Positions 16,659-25,476 of a stretch of DNA of 64,000 bases are shown in pieces. Location: the NCBI GenBank assembly GCA_964411505.1, contig CAYPLH010000012.1:18040-82039 (forward strand). Direction: 5' to 3'. The position numbers and the translations under genes were made by a program. The DNA comes from CAYPLH01 sp964411505 (lineage in GTDB: Bacteria; Bacillota; Clostridia; CAYPLH01; DUMO01). Position 1 is the stretch's first letter. Each line of letters begins with the position of its first letter. A model generated the notes under the pieces. The model made no database searches. It was not told the origin of the DNA and worked only from the letters and a program-made list of their open reading frames with translations.

Positions 16659-19028
16659 TTATTTTCCTGTCCATACATTGTTCTCGTATTTTAGACTCTC
16701 ATAAATAGTCCCTTCCTGAGCATATGGCGGTGGTAGTACACGTGTTCCTACCGCACTTGTCACAAACATATCACCGGTATGCGGACTAACCAAAATTGAA
16801 AGCTTTTTAGTATTTGGAAGGTCAAATGTAATGTCCTGCCAAGTTGCACCATTGTCAACAGTGCGAAATACTGAAGGAACCCCTGTACGGGCTAACAGAA
16901 CATAAGCCACTTCAGGATACCGAGGATCAAAAGTAATCTCGCTTACAAAGTTGTCTTCGCTTGATGTCATCTTAAAGATGTCTGTAAAATTAGTCCATTT
17001 TCCTGTGTTTGTATCAAGTTTTGCTGGCACTCCACCGGTACCTTTGAGCCAAACCTCATGCGGATTGGTGGGATGTACTGCAATCGGGCAGGTAGGAAGT
17101 TGGTCGTGAGCTCTGAATATCCAATCAGTTGCCTCAGCTATCAATGTCCAGTTAGCTCCCCTGTCTGTGGATTTAAATAGCATTTTACGTGTCCCCATAT
17201 TATCTATGGCATATATAATATCGCTATTTGAAGGAGACATGGCTACGATATTGGCCTTATTATCCACGAGAAATTCTATTGTGGTCCAAGTTTCTCCCGC
17301 ATCAGTTGAATATTCCTGACCGGTATAGGCAATATTGGGATTTTGCATATGCCATCCAATAAAGTGTCGACGGCCATGCCCTTCAAGCGGTGATGTCCAT
17401 GTGGCACCGCCGTCAGTACTTCTGCGTAAAAATTGCTTGCTCACTGTATCTACTCCGCAGAGAATTACCGCATTTTCCTTAACCGGTTGAACAGCCAGTG
17501 TAGCTACAGTATTGTGAGCACCTTTCGGCGCCGGTCTATGATGAATATATGAAATCCCCCCATTTTGAGTTTCATAAATCCCAATATCGGTACAAGGAAG
17601 TAACCAGCGATTCGGATCAAATGCATCAAAAACTTGAAATCCTCTTTGCACAATGGTACCGGTAAAAAAGTCATCAGAATATACCCAGTTTTCCCCTTTG
17701 TCCGTTGAGCGGTACATATGCCCGGTTCCTGCAAGAGCAAAGGCAGTATTGGAGTCGGTGGGATGTATAAGCACCCTGTTCGGGCTTGAGCGCCCGATTG
17801 CTATGTGCCACGCATCAAATTTTGCCCTAGGTGTAATATTATATTTTCCTTCCCATTTTGGGTTAGCATCCAGAGCATTTGATGTTCTTCGAATATCACC
17901 TTCTGTAGTAGCAGCAATTGCAATCATCGTATTGCGATCCGATTGTGCGGCTTCATGACTACGGATTAATGACCAGTTCAATATTTGAGTCCATGTACCC
18001 TGTCCACCGGCAGTCTGACATCTCCAAATACCATTTTTAATCGCAGTTACAGTCATATCAGTACCGTCAGCACTAAGCTCCAGAGTATGATAGGCGCCTT
18101 TTGGTAAACCATTTGCTCCACTCAGAGTTGTTGTTGTGTAACCGTTTTCTGTAAGATCCAGACGGAAGAAGCCTGCAGTGCTTGTCAAAAAAATCTGATT
18201 TGAGTTTGCAGGGTTTACTTTAATATTATATATATCCAATCCAAAAGGATCTTCTGGAAGCTCACCCAGCTTGGACCAAGTAATACCTGCATCAGTGCTT
18301 TGCCATAAACCGTGATCTACCGATTCATAATAAGTGTTGTATGTATTAGGTCCAAAAGCACAGTACCATACCTTGGCACATGAATCCCCAATACTGTTTG
18401 GATCGTAAGTAATTGTGTGGTTTTGACTGCGTAATTCTCCTATTTTATCAATCTTTATTACCCAATCAAACGTTGCTCCACCGTCAGTGCTTCGGTAAAG
18501 TCCCATAAATGGATGTATTTCTGCTAAATTGCGAGAATTCATAGAAACGTAGACAATGTCCTCATCCACAGGATCGGATTTTATGCTTATACAACAATTT
18601 GTATAAAGCCCTTCCGCCAAGCACGGTTGCCAGCTTAGCCCACCGTCATTGGAACGCCATGGTCCCCCCATATCCTGAGCCATATAGATAACATCGGGAT
18701 TGGCAGTAGACCAGTCAACAGAATGCATTAGCTGTTCTCCTGTTCCGGGTAGCTGACCGGCTTTATACTCCTCCTCTCTTACCACTCCTAGCAGCTTGTA
18801 GCTTGTCGCTTGAATTCCGGCCGTTAGTGGCTGGTTTGTTGTTCCAGACTCACTTTCTTTTGTGGTATCAGTTGGAATTTTTGTCGTAGTGCCAATAGCG
18901 TTTTTTAAATCAGTCTCTGTAGGCTTTGGCTCTGGTGAGCAGCCTGATATTAATACTGATGTAAAAATTAATATAAAAACGCCTACCACCAGCCGAACTA
19001 ATACTCCTTTGCCAAACAATTTAACCAT
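16659..19028 (-). CDS. BNR/Asp-box beta-propeller lipoprotein, GH74/sialidase-like
   Basis: A 789-residue lipoprotein. The signal peptide ends in the lipobox LISGC (about Cys30), followed by a Thr/Lys-rich linker. The body carries many Asp-box turns (SNDGGLSW, STDGGATF, STDAGITW, STDKGENW, STDGGATW, STDAGETW, STDRGANW, TVDNGATW), which mark consecutive blades of one or two beta-propellers as in GH74 xyloglucanases and related BNR proteins. Catalytic aspartates cannot be assigned with confidence, so it may be an endo-glycanase or a binding protein. It would sit on the outer face of the membrane and could cut polymer into pieces for ABC system B. AGGGGG lies upstream of ATG. Confidence 0.85.
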   Translation of the reverse strand: MVKLFGKGVLVRLVVGVFILIFTSVLISGCSPEPKPTETDLKNAIGTTTKIPTDTTKESESGTTNQPLTAGIQATSYKLLGVVREEEYKAGQLPGTGEQLMHSVDWSTANPDVIYMAQDMGGPWRSNDGGLSWQPCLAEGLYTNCCISIKSDPVDEDIVYVSMNSRNLAEIHPFMGLYRSTDGGATFDWVIKIDKIGELRSQNHTITYDPNSIGDSCAKVWYCAFGPNTYNTYYESVDHGLWQSTDAGITWSKLGELPEDPFGLDIYNIKVNPANSNQIFLTSTAGFFRLDLTENGYTTTTLSGANGLPKGAYHTLELSADGTDMTVTAIKNGIWRCQTAGGQGTWTQILNWSLIRSHEAAQSDRNTMIAIAATTEGDIRRTSNALDANPKWEGKYNITPRAKFDAWHIAIGRSSPNRVLIHPTDSNTAFALAGTGHMYRSTDKGENWVYSDDFFTGTIVQRGFQVFDAFDPNRWLLPCTDIGIYETQNGGISYIHHRPAPKGAHNTVATLAVQPVKENAVILCGVDTVSKQFLRRSTDGGATWTSPLEGHGRRHFIGWHMQNPNIAYTGQEYSTDAGETWTTIEFLVDNKANIVAMSPSNSDIIYAIDNMGTRKMLFKSTDRGANWTLIAEATDWIFRAHDQLPTCPIAVHPTNPHEVWLKGTGGVPAKLDTNTGKWTNFTDIFKMTSSEDNFVSEITFDPRYPEVAYVLLARTGVPSVFRTVDNGATWQDITFDLPNTKKLSILVSPHTGDMFVTSAVGTRVLPPPYAQEGTIYESLKYENNVWTGK

Positions 19029-19088
19029 TTCACAAATAACCCCCTTTATTTTTTTGGTGTCTAACTTTATTGAACCTCAAACATATTT

Positions 19089-20441
19089 TTAGACATCTCT
19101 TATAATTGCCGCAATCCAGCCTCCTGAACCCGGTGCATGGAGCGTAACACTTTGGCTTTGGGTAATTCTTTCTTCTTTTCCCCATTCACCGGTGTTTATA
19201 TCAACCCATTTTACAATATAATTAATTGGATAAGGACCCAGATTTAATTTAACTGGTTCTCCGAAAGTAATATACACTAGATATTTCTCACTAGGTCTGG
19301 CCGCAACGTAGGATTCGTTATAGCCACGTTCTAGGATCAAATCCATCCTAGGTTCAACCTCCCACATTTTGATCAGGCTTTCAATTTTACGTACAGCACA
19401 AATGGTAGCCTTTGCTTTTTGGTTAAGACCGATTCCCGATGTAGGTCTGTGAAATCTTACGCTTGCACACCCGGCAATAATATCGCGCATAAACTTTTCC
19501 ACGCCATCCTGGGGACCTCCCGAACCAAAACTGGTATAAAAATTCCCATAAATTTTCGTGTTGTTTATAGGTCTCGGGTAAGCTTTTACTTCATCGTGTA
19601 TCCATTTCAGCCTTTCCCAATGGGTTTCGCCCAAATTCCTGCTATTGATCTGGGAGATATCCATATAAGTATATATATGGGGGTTCTCCAGCACATGTTG
19701 AAAGTTTTGTGACTGTTCGGGATCATAAAAATCATTGAACATATCGGTAAGATATATTTCGCACCCCTTTTTTTTGGCTTCCCTTTTTATAAAATTAATC
19801 CAGAACATTCCCCAATGTACAGGACTTGAGGTTTCATTGTTCATACAATATAATACATTTGGGAAATCAAGGCTGTACGAAAGCATCTTAAGCACAAACT
19901 TTTCCTGGTACTCTCTTAAAAAATCAAAATTGCTTTTGTATCGTATATGCTCAGAAATAGTATGGAAAAAAGGTTGTACATCCGCCCCGGGGTTTTTGGG
20001 ATATTCTAAATCAAAACCCGACTCCTCTTGTGAATAATTAACGTTGTTTGAAGGATTCCATGGACTGTGATCCCAAGAACTTTTTGAATAGTCAAACCTA
20101 TCCCAAACTTCTATCTGTACTATAATATTTCTTTCATATGTCCATTCGAGCATGTTTTGGAACCTTTTCCAGTATTCTTCATTCCATTGATTTAAATCAA
20201 ATTTCCCGCTTTCCAGCAGCCTATAAGGCTTCAATTCTATTTTGTTGCGCTGGCTCATAGTATTTCGGACATAGTTGCCGCCTGCACTTTCAATTTCGTC
20301 AAGGTGATCTTTTAGGTCATCGAGTAAAAATACACAGTCAATTTTGCTGCCTCCTAAAAGAAGCACAGGTTCTTCTTTATATTGCCAGTACATGGGATTA
20401 CCTTTATATGGCTTTATACAATTCTTGTTTCTAATGTGCAT
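19089..20441 (-). CDS. Putative cytoplasmic (beta/alpha)8-barrel glycoside hydrolase, family uncertain
   Basis: A 450-residue protein with no signal peptide. It begins with a domain like that of DUF4038/apiosidase-type enzymes (WQYKEEPVLLLGG) and has barrel features: NYVRNTM, YERNIIVQIEVWDRFDYS, NVLYCMNNETS and IYGNFYTSFGS. The Asn-Glu pair in MNNETS is in the position of the acid/base of clan GH-A enzymes. A short C-terminal beta domain follows (VKWVDINTGEW). The family and substrate are not recognised with confidence. GAGGGAG lies upstream of ATG. It is first of the probable unit 20441-15675, and a TGTC direct-repeat site faces it at 20663-20690. Confidence 0.75.
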   Translation of the reverse strand: MHIRNKNCIKPYKGNPMYWQYKEEPVLLLGGSKIDCVFLLDDLKDHLDEIESAGGNYVRNTMSQRNKIELKPYRLLESGKFDLNQWNEEYWKRFQNMLEWTYERNIIVQIEVWDRFDYSKSSWDHSPWNPSNNVNYSQEESGFDLEYPKNPGADVQPFFHTISEHIRYKSNFDFLREYQEKFVLKMLSYSLDFPNVLYCMNNETSSPVHWGMFWINFIKREAKKKGCEIYLTDMFNDFYDPEQSQNFQHVLENPHIYTYMDISQINSRNLGETHWERLKWIHDEVKAYPRPINNTKIYGNFYTSFGSGGPQDGVEKFMRDIIAGCASVRFHRPTSGIGLNQKAKATICAVRKIESLIKMWEVEPRMDLILERGYNESYVAARPSEKYLVYITFGEPVKLNLGPYPINYIVKWVDINTGEWGKEERITQSQSVTLHAPGSGGWIAAIIRDV

Positions 20442-20662
20442 ATTTAATTCTCCCTCTAGTTTTTTGAATTATTTAAATATGTTTCATCATGTGTATGATG
20501 GTGATTTTAAAACGCTACAGGCTGTTAAATTAAGTTGCTTGGTTAATATTTATGCTTGATTAATATTTGTCTATTTGCCTGGGTAATATTTGTATTAGAA
20601 TATGAATTTTTATCCATCATAACCCTTATCTTATAGTAGCACTGTCTTTAACAGAATGCATA

Positions 20663-20690
20663 GTGACAGTTAATTATTTCTATCGGGACA
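20663..20690 (-). promoter_or_regulatory. Direct-repeat activator site (copy 2), facing the barrel glycosidase
   Basis: On the minus strand: TGTCCC, 16 bases, TGTCAC, 22-bp period. The promoter-proximal half shares the 15-mer AACTGTCACTATGCA with the site upstream of GH78. The gene starts 222 bases downstream at 20441. Confidence 0.65.
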
Positions 20691-20740
20691 TTTGGAATTA
20701 AAGCTAGTCCATGTACTCCAAATTTCATCAGATAATTTAT

Positions 20741-20768
20741 TGTCACTATAGCAACATCCAATTGTCTC
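20741..20768 (+). promoter_or_regulatory. Direct-repeat activator site (copy 3), facing GH4
   Basis: On the plus strand: TGTCAC (20741-20746), 16 bases, TGTCTC (20763-20768). A weak -35 (TTGTCT, 20762-20767) overlaps the second half-site and ATAAAT (20785-20790) follows after 17 bases, the usual layout for an activator touching RNA polymerase. Confidence 0.65.
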
Positions 20769-21083
20769 TGTTAAAATGATATTGATAAATGTAAAATTAA
20801 TTTTATGTATGGTATTATAGCGTTTATTTAATCTTTTTATCCGCATTCATATGCTAGACTTAAAATAAAGTAAGCGAATGCTTTAAATGCACTGTTTTTA
20901 GTATTACAATGGCAGATAAATTTTATGCTTACATAATGCAAGTGCACTAAAAACCTTTGCACTGACTTTGTAAGGCTCATAAATGCTCATTTTTAATGAC
21001 ACTGCATGTAGTATCAGTCAGGATAATGCAAAGATTTACGCTATATTAAAAGGTATCGAAATACTAAGGAGGGATTAATTATA

Positions 21084-22445
21084 ATGAGTTTTAAAATAGT
21101 ATTGATTGGTGGAGGTAGTTATAAATGGACACCCAAGCTTGCTGCTGATTTATTCTTAAGACAGGGCTTGATGGGGAGTCATTTATCATTGGTAGATATT
21201 GATGCACAAGCTGCAGAAACTATGAAGGAATACTGCGAATTAATGAACAGCAAGCTATCCTCTCAGTGGAAAATTACTGTAGATGATTTGGATAGTGCTT
21301 TGCAAGGCGCCAACATAGTATGTATTTCTATTTCAACAGGTGGTCTTAAGACCATGAATAACGATTACACAATTCCGGAAAAATATGGCATATACCATTG
21401 TATTGGCGATACAACCGGACCTGGTGGAATATCAAGGACACTTAGAAATGTGCCTGTTTTTTTAGAAATTGCAAGGAAAATGGAGCGCTTTTGTCCGCAC
21501 GCACGTCTAGTACACGTGACCAACCCGCTTTCTCAACTGACAAGAGCTGTTTCAAAAAGTACTTCCATCGAAACAGTGGGATTATGCCATAATTTCTATT
21601 GGACAAGAGGAGTTCTGGCAAAAATGTTTAAGGTAGAAAGTGAAGACATTGACGCTGTAAGTGTAGGCGTTAACCATTTTACCCTAATGAAGAACATAAC
21701 CTGTAAGGGCAGATCAATTGAAAAAGAATTGTCATTGAAAAAATATATTTTACATTGTATGGAGCAGGATGGAGAAGCCATTTCAAATACAACCGATGAT
21801 ATGATCAATAGCTATTTATCAACAAAAAATGAGGGAAGAGGGCATCAGTTGAATTTTGAGTTCTATGATATGTTTGGCTTCCTTCCTGTAGGGGGCTCCA
21901 ATCATGTAGCAGAAAACTTTCCTTATTTTACCTCTGATTTGCAGGTTTTGAAGAACCATCAAATTCAGAGAAAAGGTGTATTTCCAAGAAGGCAGGTCAT
22001 GCACGATTCTGAAAAGCAAAAGGTTGTTGATGTTGTAGAAGGTCGGGCAGAGCTACCCGAATTTAAGCTTTCATTTGAAGGTCTGTCCATTATTTGCGAA
22101 GCTCTTCATACTGGTAATACCGCAAAATGCGTTGTTGCTATGCCAAATAAAGGACAGATTTCAAACTTGCCAAGCGAGATTATTGTAGAGACATGGGCTA
22201 TGATAACCGCAAATGGAGTTCATCCGGTTATTAGCGGAGAAATTCCAACTGGTTTTAAAGGTTATATGAATCAAGTTATTGAAGAACAAGAGCTTACTGT
22301 GGAAGCTGCCATTGAAGGAAGCCGGCAAAAGCTGTATCAAGCAATGTCTATATCTCCTATGGTACACAACAAGGACATTGCCATACCTCTTTCTGACGAA
22401 TTACTCGAAGCAAATAAGGATTATCTCCCGCAGTTTTTTAAATAA
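21084..22445 (+). CDS. NAD-dependent glycosidase, GH4, alpha-galacturonidase/alpha-glucosidase branch
   Basis: A cytoplasmic GH4 enzyme of 453 residues. GH4 enzymes cut glycosides by an NAD- and metal-dependent oxidation-elimination route. The NAD motif IGGGSYKWTP is at residues 8-17. The metal site is Cys168-His169 (GLCHN) with Asn197-His198 (GVNHFT). Blocks GIYHCIGDTTGPGG and MPNKGQISNLPSEIIVET resemble B. subtilis LplD, an alpha-galacturonidase. However the third residue of the CHx motif is Asn170, not the Glu of LplD, so specificity is open. AAGGAGGG lies upstream of ATG. It is the only plus-strand gene of the GH78/ABC-B group and has its own direct-repeat activator site. Confidence 0.92.
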   Translation: MSFKIVLIGGGSYKWTPKLAADLFLRQGLMGSHLSLVDIDAQAAETMKEYCELMNSKLSSQWKITVDDLDSALQGANIVCISISTGGLKTMNNDYTIPEKYGIYHCIGDTTGPGGISRTLRNVPVFLEIARKMERFCPHARLVHVTNPLSQLTRAVSKSTSIETVGLCHNFYWTRGVLAKMFKVESEDIDAVSVGVNHFTLMKNITCKGRSIEKELSLKKYILHCMEQDGEAISNTTDDMINSYLSTKNEGRGHQLNFEFYDMFGFLPVGGSNHVAENFPYFTSDLQVLKNHQIQRKGVFPRRQVMHDSEKQKVVDVVEGRAELPEFKLSFEGLSIICEALHTGNTAKCVVAMPNKGQISNLPSEIIVETWAMITANGVHPVISGEIPTGFKGYMNQVIEEQELTVEAAIEGSRQKLYQAMSISPMVHNKDIAIPLSDELLEANKDYLPQFFK

Positions 22446-22462
22446 TAAACTTTTTAAACAAT

Positions 22463-22507
22463 CAAACCAAAGTTTTTTTGCAAAAAAAGCAAAAATCCTT
22501 TGGTTTG
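22463..22507. repeat. Inverted repeat after GH4, possible terminator
   Basis: CAAACCAAAG (22463-22472) and CTTTGGTTTG (22498-22507) pair perfectly, enclosing a T7-GC-A7 self-complementary core. It begins 18 bases after the GH4 stop. A T run is inside rather than after the stem, so termination is likely but not of the standard form. Confidence 0.55.
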
Positions 22508-22646
22508 ACCCATTACATGAGAAATCATAGGCTTTATCTTTAAAGATCAAATAGTGAAGACCATATCTCAAAAGCAAGAACAAATTATTCCCAATGTGAC
22601 CATAGATGCATTGAATAGTAGGTATTATTTCGTTAGAACTAGTAAC

Positions 22647-22687
22647 AAAAAAACATCCAGAGCAGGATTATAAATCCCGCTCCGGAT
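22647..22687 (-). terminator. Intrinsic terminator after the system-B binding protein
   Basis: ATCCAGAGCAGGATT (22655-22669) and AATCCCGCTCCGGAT (22673-22687) form a 15-bp stem. Read on the minus strand the two mismatches become G-U pairs, and the stem is followed by seven T (22653-22647). It is about 20 bases after the stop at 22710. Confidence 0.85.
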
Positions 22688-22709
22688 ATTTTTAAATCAA
22701 TTTTTTGAA

Positions 22710-24383
22710 TTATTTACTTGCTGCAACCTCTCTATCATATGCGTTCTGTAAAATTTCTACGTATCTGTCCAGCTGCAGTTTGTCCAATTCCTTAAGATAT
22801 GCGTCCCATTCTCTGTCAAGATCAATATTCTTATCCAGCACCATTGCTGCAAATCTTTCTTCTACATATGACTCTATTTGAGAAATCAGCAAGCTCTGTT
22901 CTGATTCCTCATCAGCTTCGAGGAAAGGTGTCCTAAATGGTTCAATTCCCTCCCATTTAAAAGGAGCGTAAGATTTTGCTAAGTTGTACACTAGTAATTC
23001 AAAATCAAATGGATTGTTCTTGTCAATTACCATTCCATCCTGAACATCTCTTGGGACGTAGTAAAATCCTGTAGTGTACCAGTTAGAATTCTGGACGTCA
23101 CCCCATTTTAATACTTCTTTGACGACTGCTTGCTTTCCGTTAACACCAATCTCTCCGGGCTCGGGTTCTACCCAGTCTACTCCCTTTTTACCAAACCTTG
23201 CAAAAAGCGAAGCTTCTTCACTAAGCATAAAGTCTGCCATTCTAAAAGCGGCTTCGGGGTACTCACAAGCCTTAGTAATTATGCAATAATTCGCTTTTAC
23301 TTCACCAGGTCTGTGTATAGCAGCCTGGAAACCATTAGGTCCTTTTAGAGGAAGAACCGGAACATAGTCTTTAAGGCGCTCACTGCCTTCGCCAGCAAAC
23401 CCTCTGTATTGCTCACCCATAATAGTACCTACTATGTTGATTTCTTCGTGGTTTACTAATTGCTTCAACTGGTTTTTGTCCTGCGTAAAGCTCAAAGGAT
23501 CAAAAAGATTTTCTTCAGCCAGCTTTCTATAATAGCTAATTCCTTCTTTATAAGCGGGTTGGTTAAAGGATGGTGTAACTTTTCCGTTATTCAGATGTAT
23601 TCTTCTTTGCCATGTGTCATTGTACACAAAAGCATTCATAATGAAGGAATCAACTCTTTCACCTTTAGTACCTTTGGCTCCTGTTAGTGGTATCTCATCA
23701 GCCTTATTGTTTTTATTTGGGTCGTCATCCTTAAATGCCTTTAATACTGTATACAGCTCATCGGTTGTAGTCGGAATAGCCATACTTAAATTATCCAGCC
23801 AAGGCTTATTGATCCACATTCTGCAGCGATACTCTTGGTTAAGTACTTCTTGTGCAGTGAACATTGAATAGATATTTCCATCAGGACAAGTAATTTTTTG
23901 AATTGCTTCCGGATGAATTTCAAGTAGCTTCTTAGTTTCAATACCATACTTTTCAATATATTCATTTAGTGGTAAAAACAATCCCTGCTGCCCATATTGC
24001 ATCTGACCATTTCTATTTACCAGTGACGGTAAAAACATATCAGGCAGGTCAGTGTCGCTTGTAAGCATCAGGCTGACCTTAGTGCTTGCATCCTGTTGTG
24101 GAGAAAGCTCCCATTCAAGATGAATATTCGTTTTTTCCTCTAGAAACTTGGTATACGCATTGGTTTCAAAGTTTTCGATTTGAGGCAACTGCATTGAAAA
24201 TACTTTTAGTGTAATTTTTTCCTTTACAACAGGAAATTGCCCCGCAGGTGTTACTATTGATGAATCCTCTTCGCTGCTTCCGACCGGGTCTGTCGCATTC
24301 GGAGTTTTGTTGACTACACATCCACTTATCAAAAGTGATATGCATAGCAAAAGTGTTACTAGAAAAACTAATTTTCTTCTCAT
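22710..24383 (-). CDS. Extracellular sugar-binding lipoprotein, LplA-like, system B
   Basis: A 557-residue solute-binding lipoprotein. The signal peptide ends in LLISGC (Cys22). The mature part has the features of the larger LplA-type binding proteins: LPDMFLPSLVNR, DGNIYSMFTAQE, LNNGKVTPSFNQP, and the C-terminal QLDRYVEILQNAYDRE. GGGAGG lies 8 bases upstream of ATG. It lies downstream of its two permease genes, separated by a 12-bp hairpin and its own direct-repeat activator site at 24486-24513. This arrangement would let the binding protein be made in excess over the permeases. A good terminator follows. Ligand unknown; context suggests a rhamnose- or uronate-containing oligosaccharide. Confidence 0.93.
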   Translation of the reverse strand: MRRKLVFLVTLLLCISLLISGCVVNKTPNATDPVGSSEEDSSIVTPAGQFPVVKEKITLKVFSMQLPQIENFETNAYTKFLEEKTNIHLEWELSPQQDASTKVSLMLTSDTDLPDMFLPSLVNRNGQMQYGQQGLFLPLNEYIEKYGIETKKLLEIHPEAIQKITCPDGNIYSMFTAQEVLNQEYRCRMWINKPWLDNLSMAIPTTTDELYTVLKAFKDDDPNKNNKADEIPLTGAKGTKGERVDSFIMNAFVYNDTWQRRIHLNNGKVTPSFNQPAYKEGISYYRKLAEENLFDPLSFTQDKNQLKQLVNHEEINIVGTIMGEQYRGFAGEGSERLKDYVPVLPLKGPNGFQAAIHRPGEVKANYCIITKACEYPEAAFRMADFMLSEEASLFARFGKKGVDWVEPEPGEIGVNGKQAVVKEVLKWGDVQNSNWYTTGFYYVPRDVQDGMVIDKNNPFDFELLVYNLAKSYAPFKWEGIEPFRTPFLEADEESEQSLLISQIESYVEERFAAMVLDKNIDLDREWDAYLKELDKLQLDRYVEILQNAYDREVAASK

Positions 24384-24485
24384 AATACATCCTCCCTATA
24401 CTTATTAATTTTATAAATCAATCAGCAGCACAATAACTGCTGTAATGACCAAGTTTATTCTAACATTGCTGTTTAAACATAATAA

Positions 24486-24513
24486 GTGACAATTGAAAAT
24501 CTAATGGGTGACA
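24486..24513 (-). promoter_or_regulatory. Direct-repeat activator site (copy 4), facing the system-B binding protein
   Basis: On the minus strand: TGTCAC, 16 bases, TGTCAC, the most symmetrical of the five copies, with flanks GATTGTCACC and CAATTGTCACTT. It lies about 100 bases upstream of the start at 24383. Confidence 0.7.
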
Positions 24514-24517
24514 ATCG

Positions 24518-24546
24518 AGAAATTGCATTCATTTAATGCAATTTCT
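24518..24546. repeat. 12-bp perfect hairpin between permease and binding-protein genes
   Basis: AGAAATTGCATT (24518-24529) and AATGCAATTTCT (24535-24546) form a perfect stem with a 5-base loop, 17 bases after the permease stop and directly before the activator site. No T run follows on the minus strand. It probably acts as a partial terminator or an mRNA end stabiliser. Confidence 0.65.
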
Positions 24547-24563
24547 ACTATTGATGCACCTAA

Positions 24564-25457
24564 CTACCCCTTGATTGCTCCTATCATTACTCCTTTAACA
24601 AAATGCTTTTGTACGAATGGGTACAAACACATGACAGGAAATGCAGATACAACAATTAAGGAATACTTTAATAGCTCCTCTATATTTTGATTATCTGCAT
24701 AAGTACGAGAATCATCCATTCCTGATGCATCCAATGCGTTTTTGATCAAAATATCCCTTAATACCAACTGAAGCGGGTAAAGTGACCTTTTTGTGATATA
24801 CAAAAATGCATTGAAAAATGAATTCCAATGACCTACCGCATAAAACAGCACCATAACAGCGGTTATTGATTTGGACAAAGGAATAACCACCATCCTGATA
24901 AACTGAAAATCACTGCATCCGTCGATTTTTGCCGCTTCCAGCATTTCATCGGCAATGTTGCTTTGATAAAATGTTCTTGTAATAATTACATTTCGTACAG
25001 TTATCGCTCCTGGAATGACCATAACAAGCCAGTTGTTCTTTAAACCAAGATTGGTTATCAGTAGATAAGTGGGTACTAACCCTCCACCAAAAAGCATAGT
25101 AAAAGCAAAAATCATCATAATAGTGTTTCTCAGCTTAAAATCCTTCCTAGATAAGGGATATGCGGCCATAATTGTAAGAACAACATTCAGCATCGTACCA
25201 GCAATAGTATAAAAAATAGTATTTCTATATCCTGTCATAATATAACTGTCCTGGAAAACTGCTTTATACCCTTTCAACGTAAATTCTACTGGCCATAGCC
25301 ACACCTTTCCCATTATAATCGCTCTAGGCGAACTAAAGGAGCTGCTTAGAAAATAAATCATTGGGTAAAGTGTTACAATTAAAAATATGAATAAAAATCC
25401 ATCGTTTATGAGGTAAAACATAATATCTTTTCGGGAAATCTTTATTTTTTTTGTCAT
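24564..25457 (-). CDS. Carbohydrate ABC transporter permease, LplC-like, system B
   Basis: A permease of about 297 residues with roughly six membrane spans. The EAA loop reads MLEAAKIDGCSDFQFIRMVVIPLSKS, and the C-terminus KHFVKGVMIGAIKG matches the LplC/YtcP group. The frame is open to a TTG at 25466 only 3-4 bases from the ribosome binding site; ATG at 25457 is about 12 bases from GGAGG and I prefer it. It follows the LplB-type permease by a few bases. Its closest relative in the window by eye is the system-C permease at 59396-60283, more than the system-A one. Confidence 0.92.
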   Translation of the reverse strand: MTKKIKISRKDIMFYLINDGFLFIFLIVTLYPMIYFLSSSFSSPRAIIMGKVWLWPVEFTLKGYKAVFQDSYIMTGYRNTIFYTIAGTMLNVVLTIMAAYPLSRKDFKLRNTIMMIFAFTMLFGGGLVPTYLLITNLGLKNNWLVMVIPGAITVRNVIITRTFYQSNIADEMLEAAKIDGCSDFQFIRMVVIPLSKSITAVMVLFYAVGHWNSFFNAFLYITKRSLYPLQLVLRDILIKNALDASGMDDSRTYADNQNIEELLKYSLIVVSAFPVMCLYPFVQKHFVKGVMIGAIKG

Positions 25458-25476
25458 CAGACTCAATTCCCTCCTT

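Larger units (their letters stand above)
20442..21083. other. Divergent regulatory region between the barrel glycosidase and GH4 genes
   Basis: No gene is seen in this stretch. It contains two back-to-back direct-repeat activator sites (20663-20690 facing left, 20741-20768 facing right) and a leader of nearly 300 bases before GH4. In that leader GTTTTTAGT (20894-20902) can pair with ACTAAAAAC (about 20946-20954), and AGTGCA (20941-20946) with TGCACT (20958-20963), which are mutually exclusive hairpins. Confidence 0.6.
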
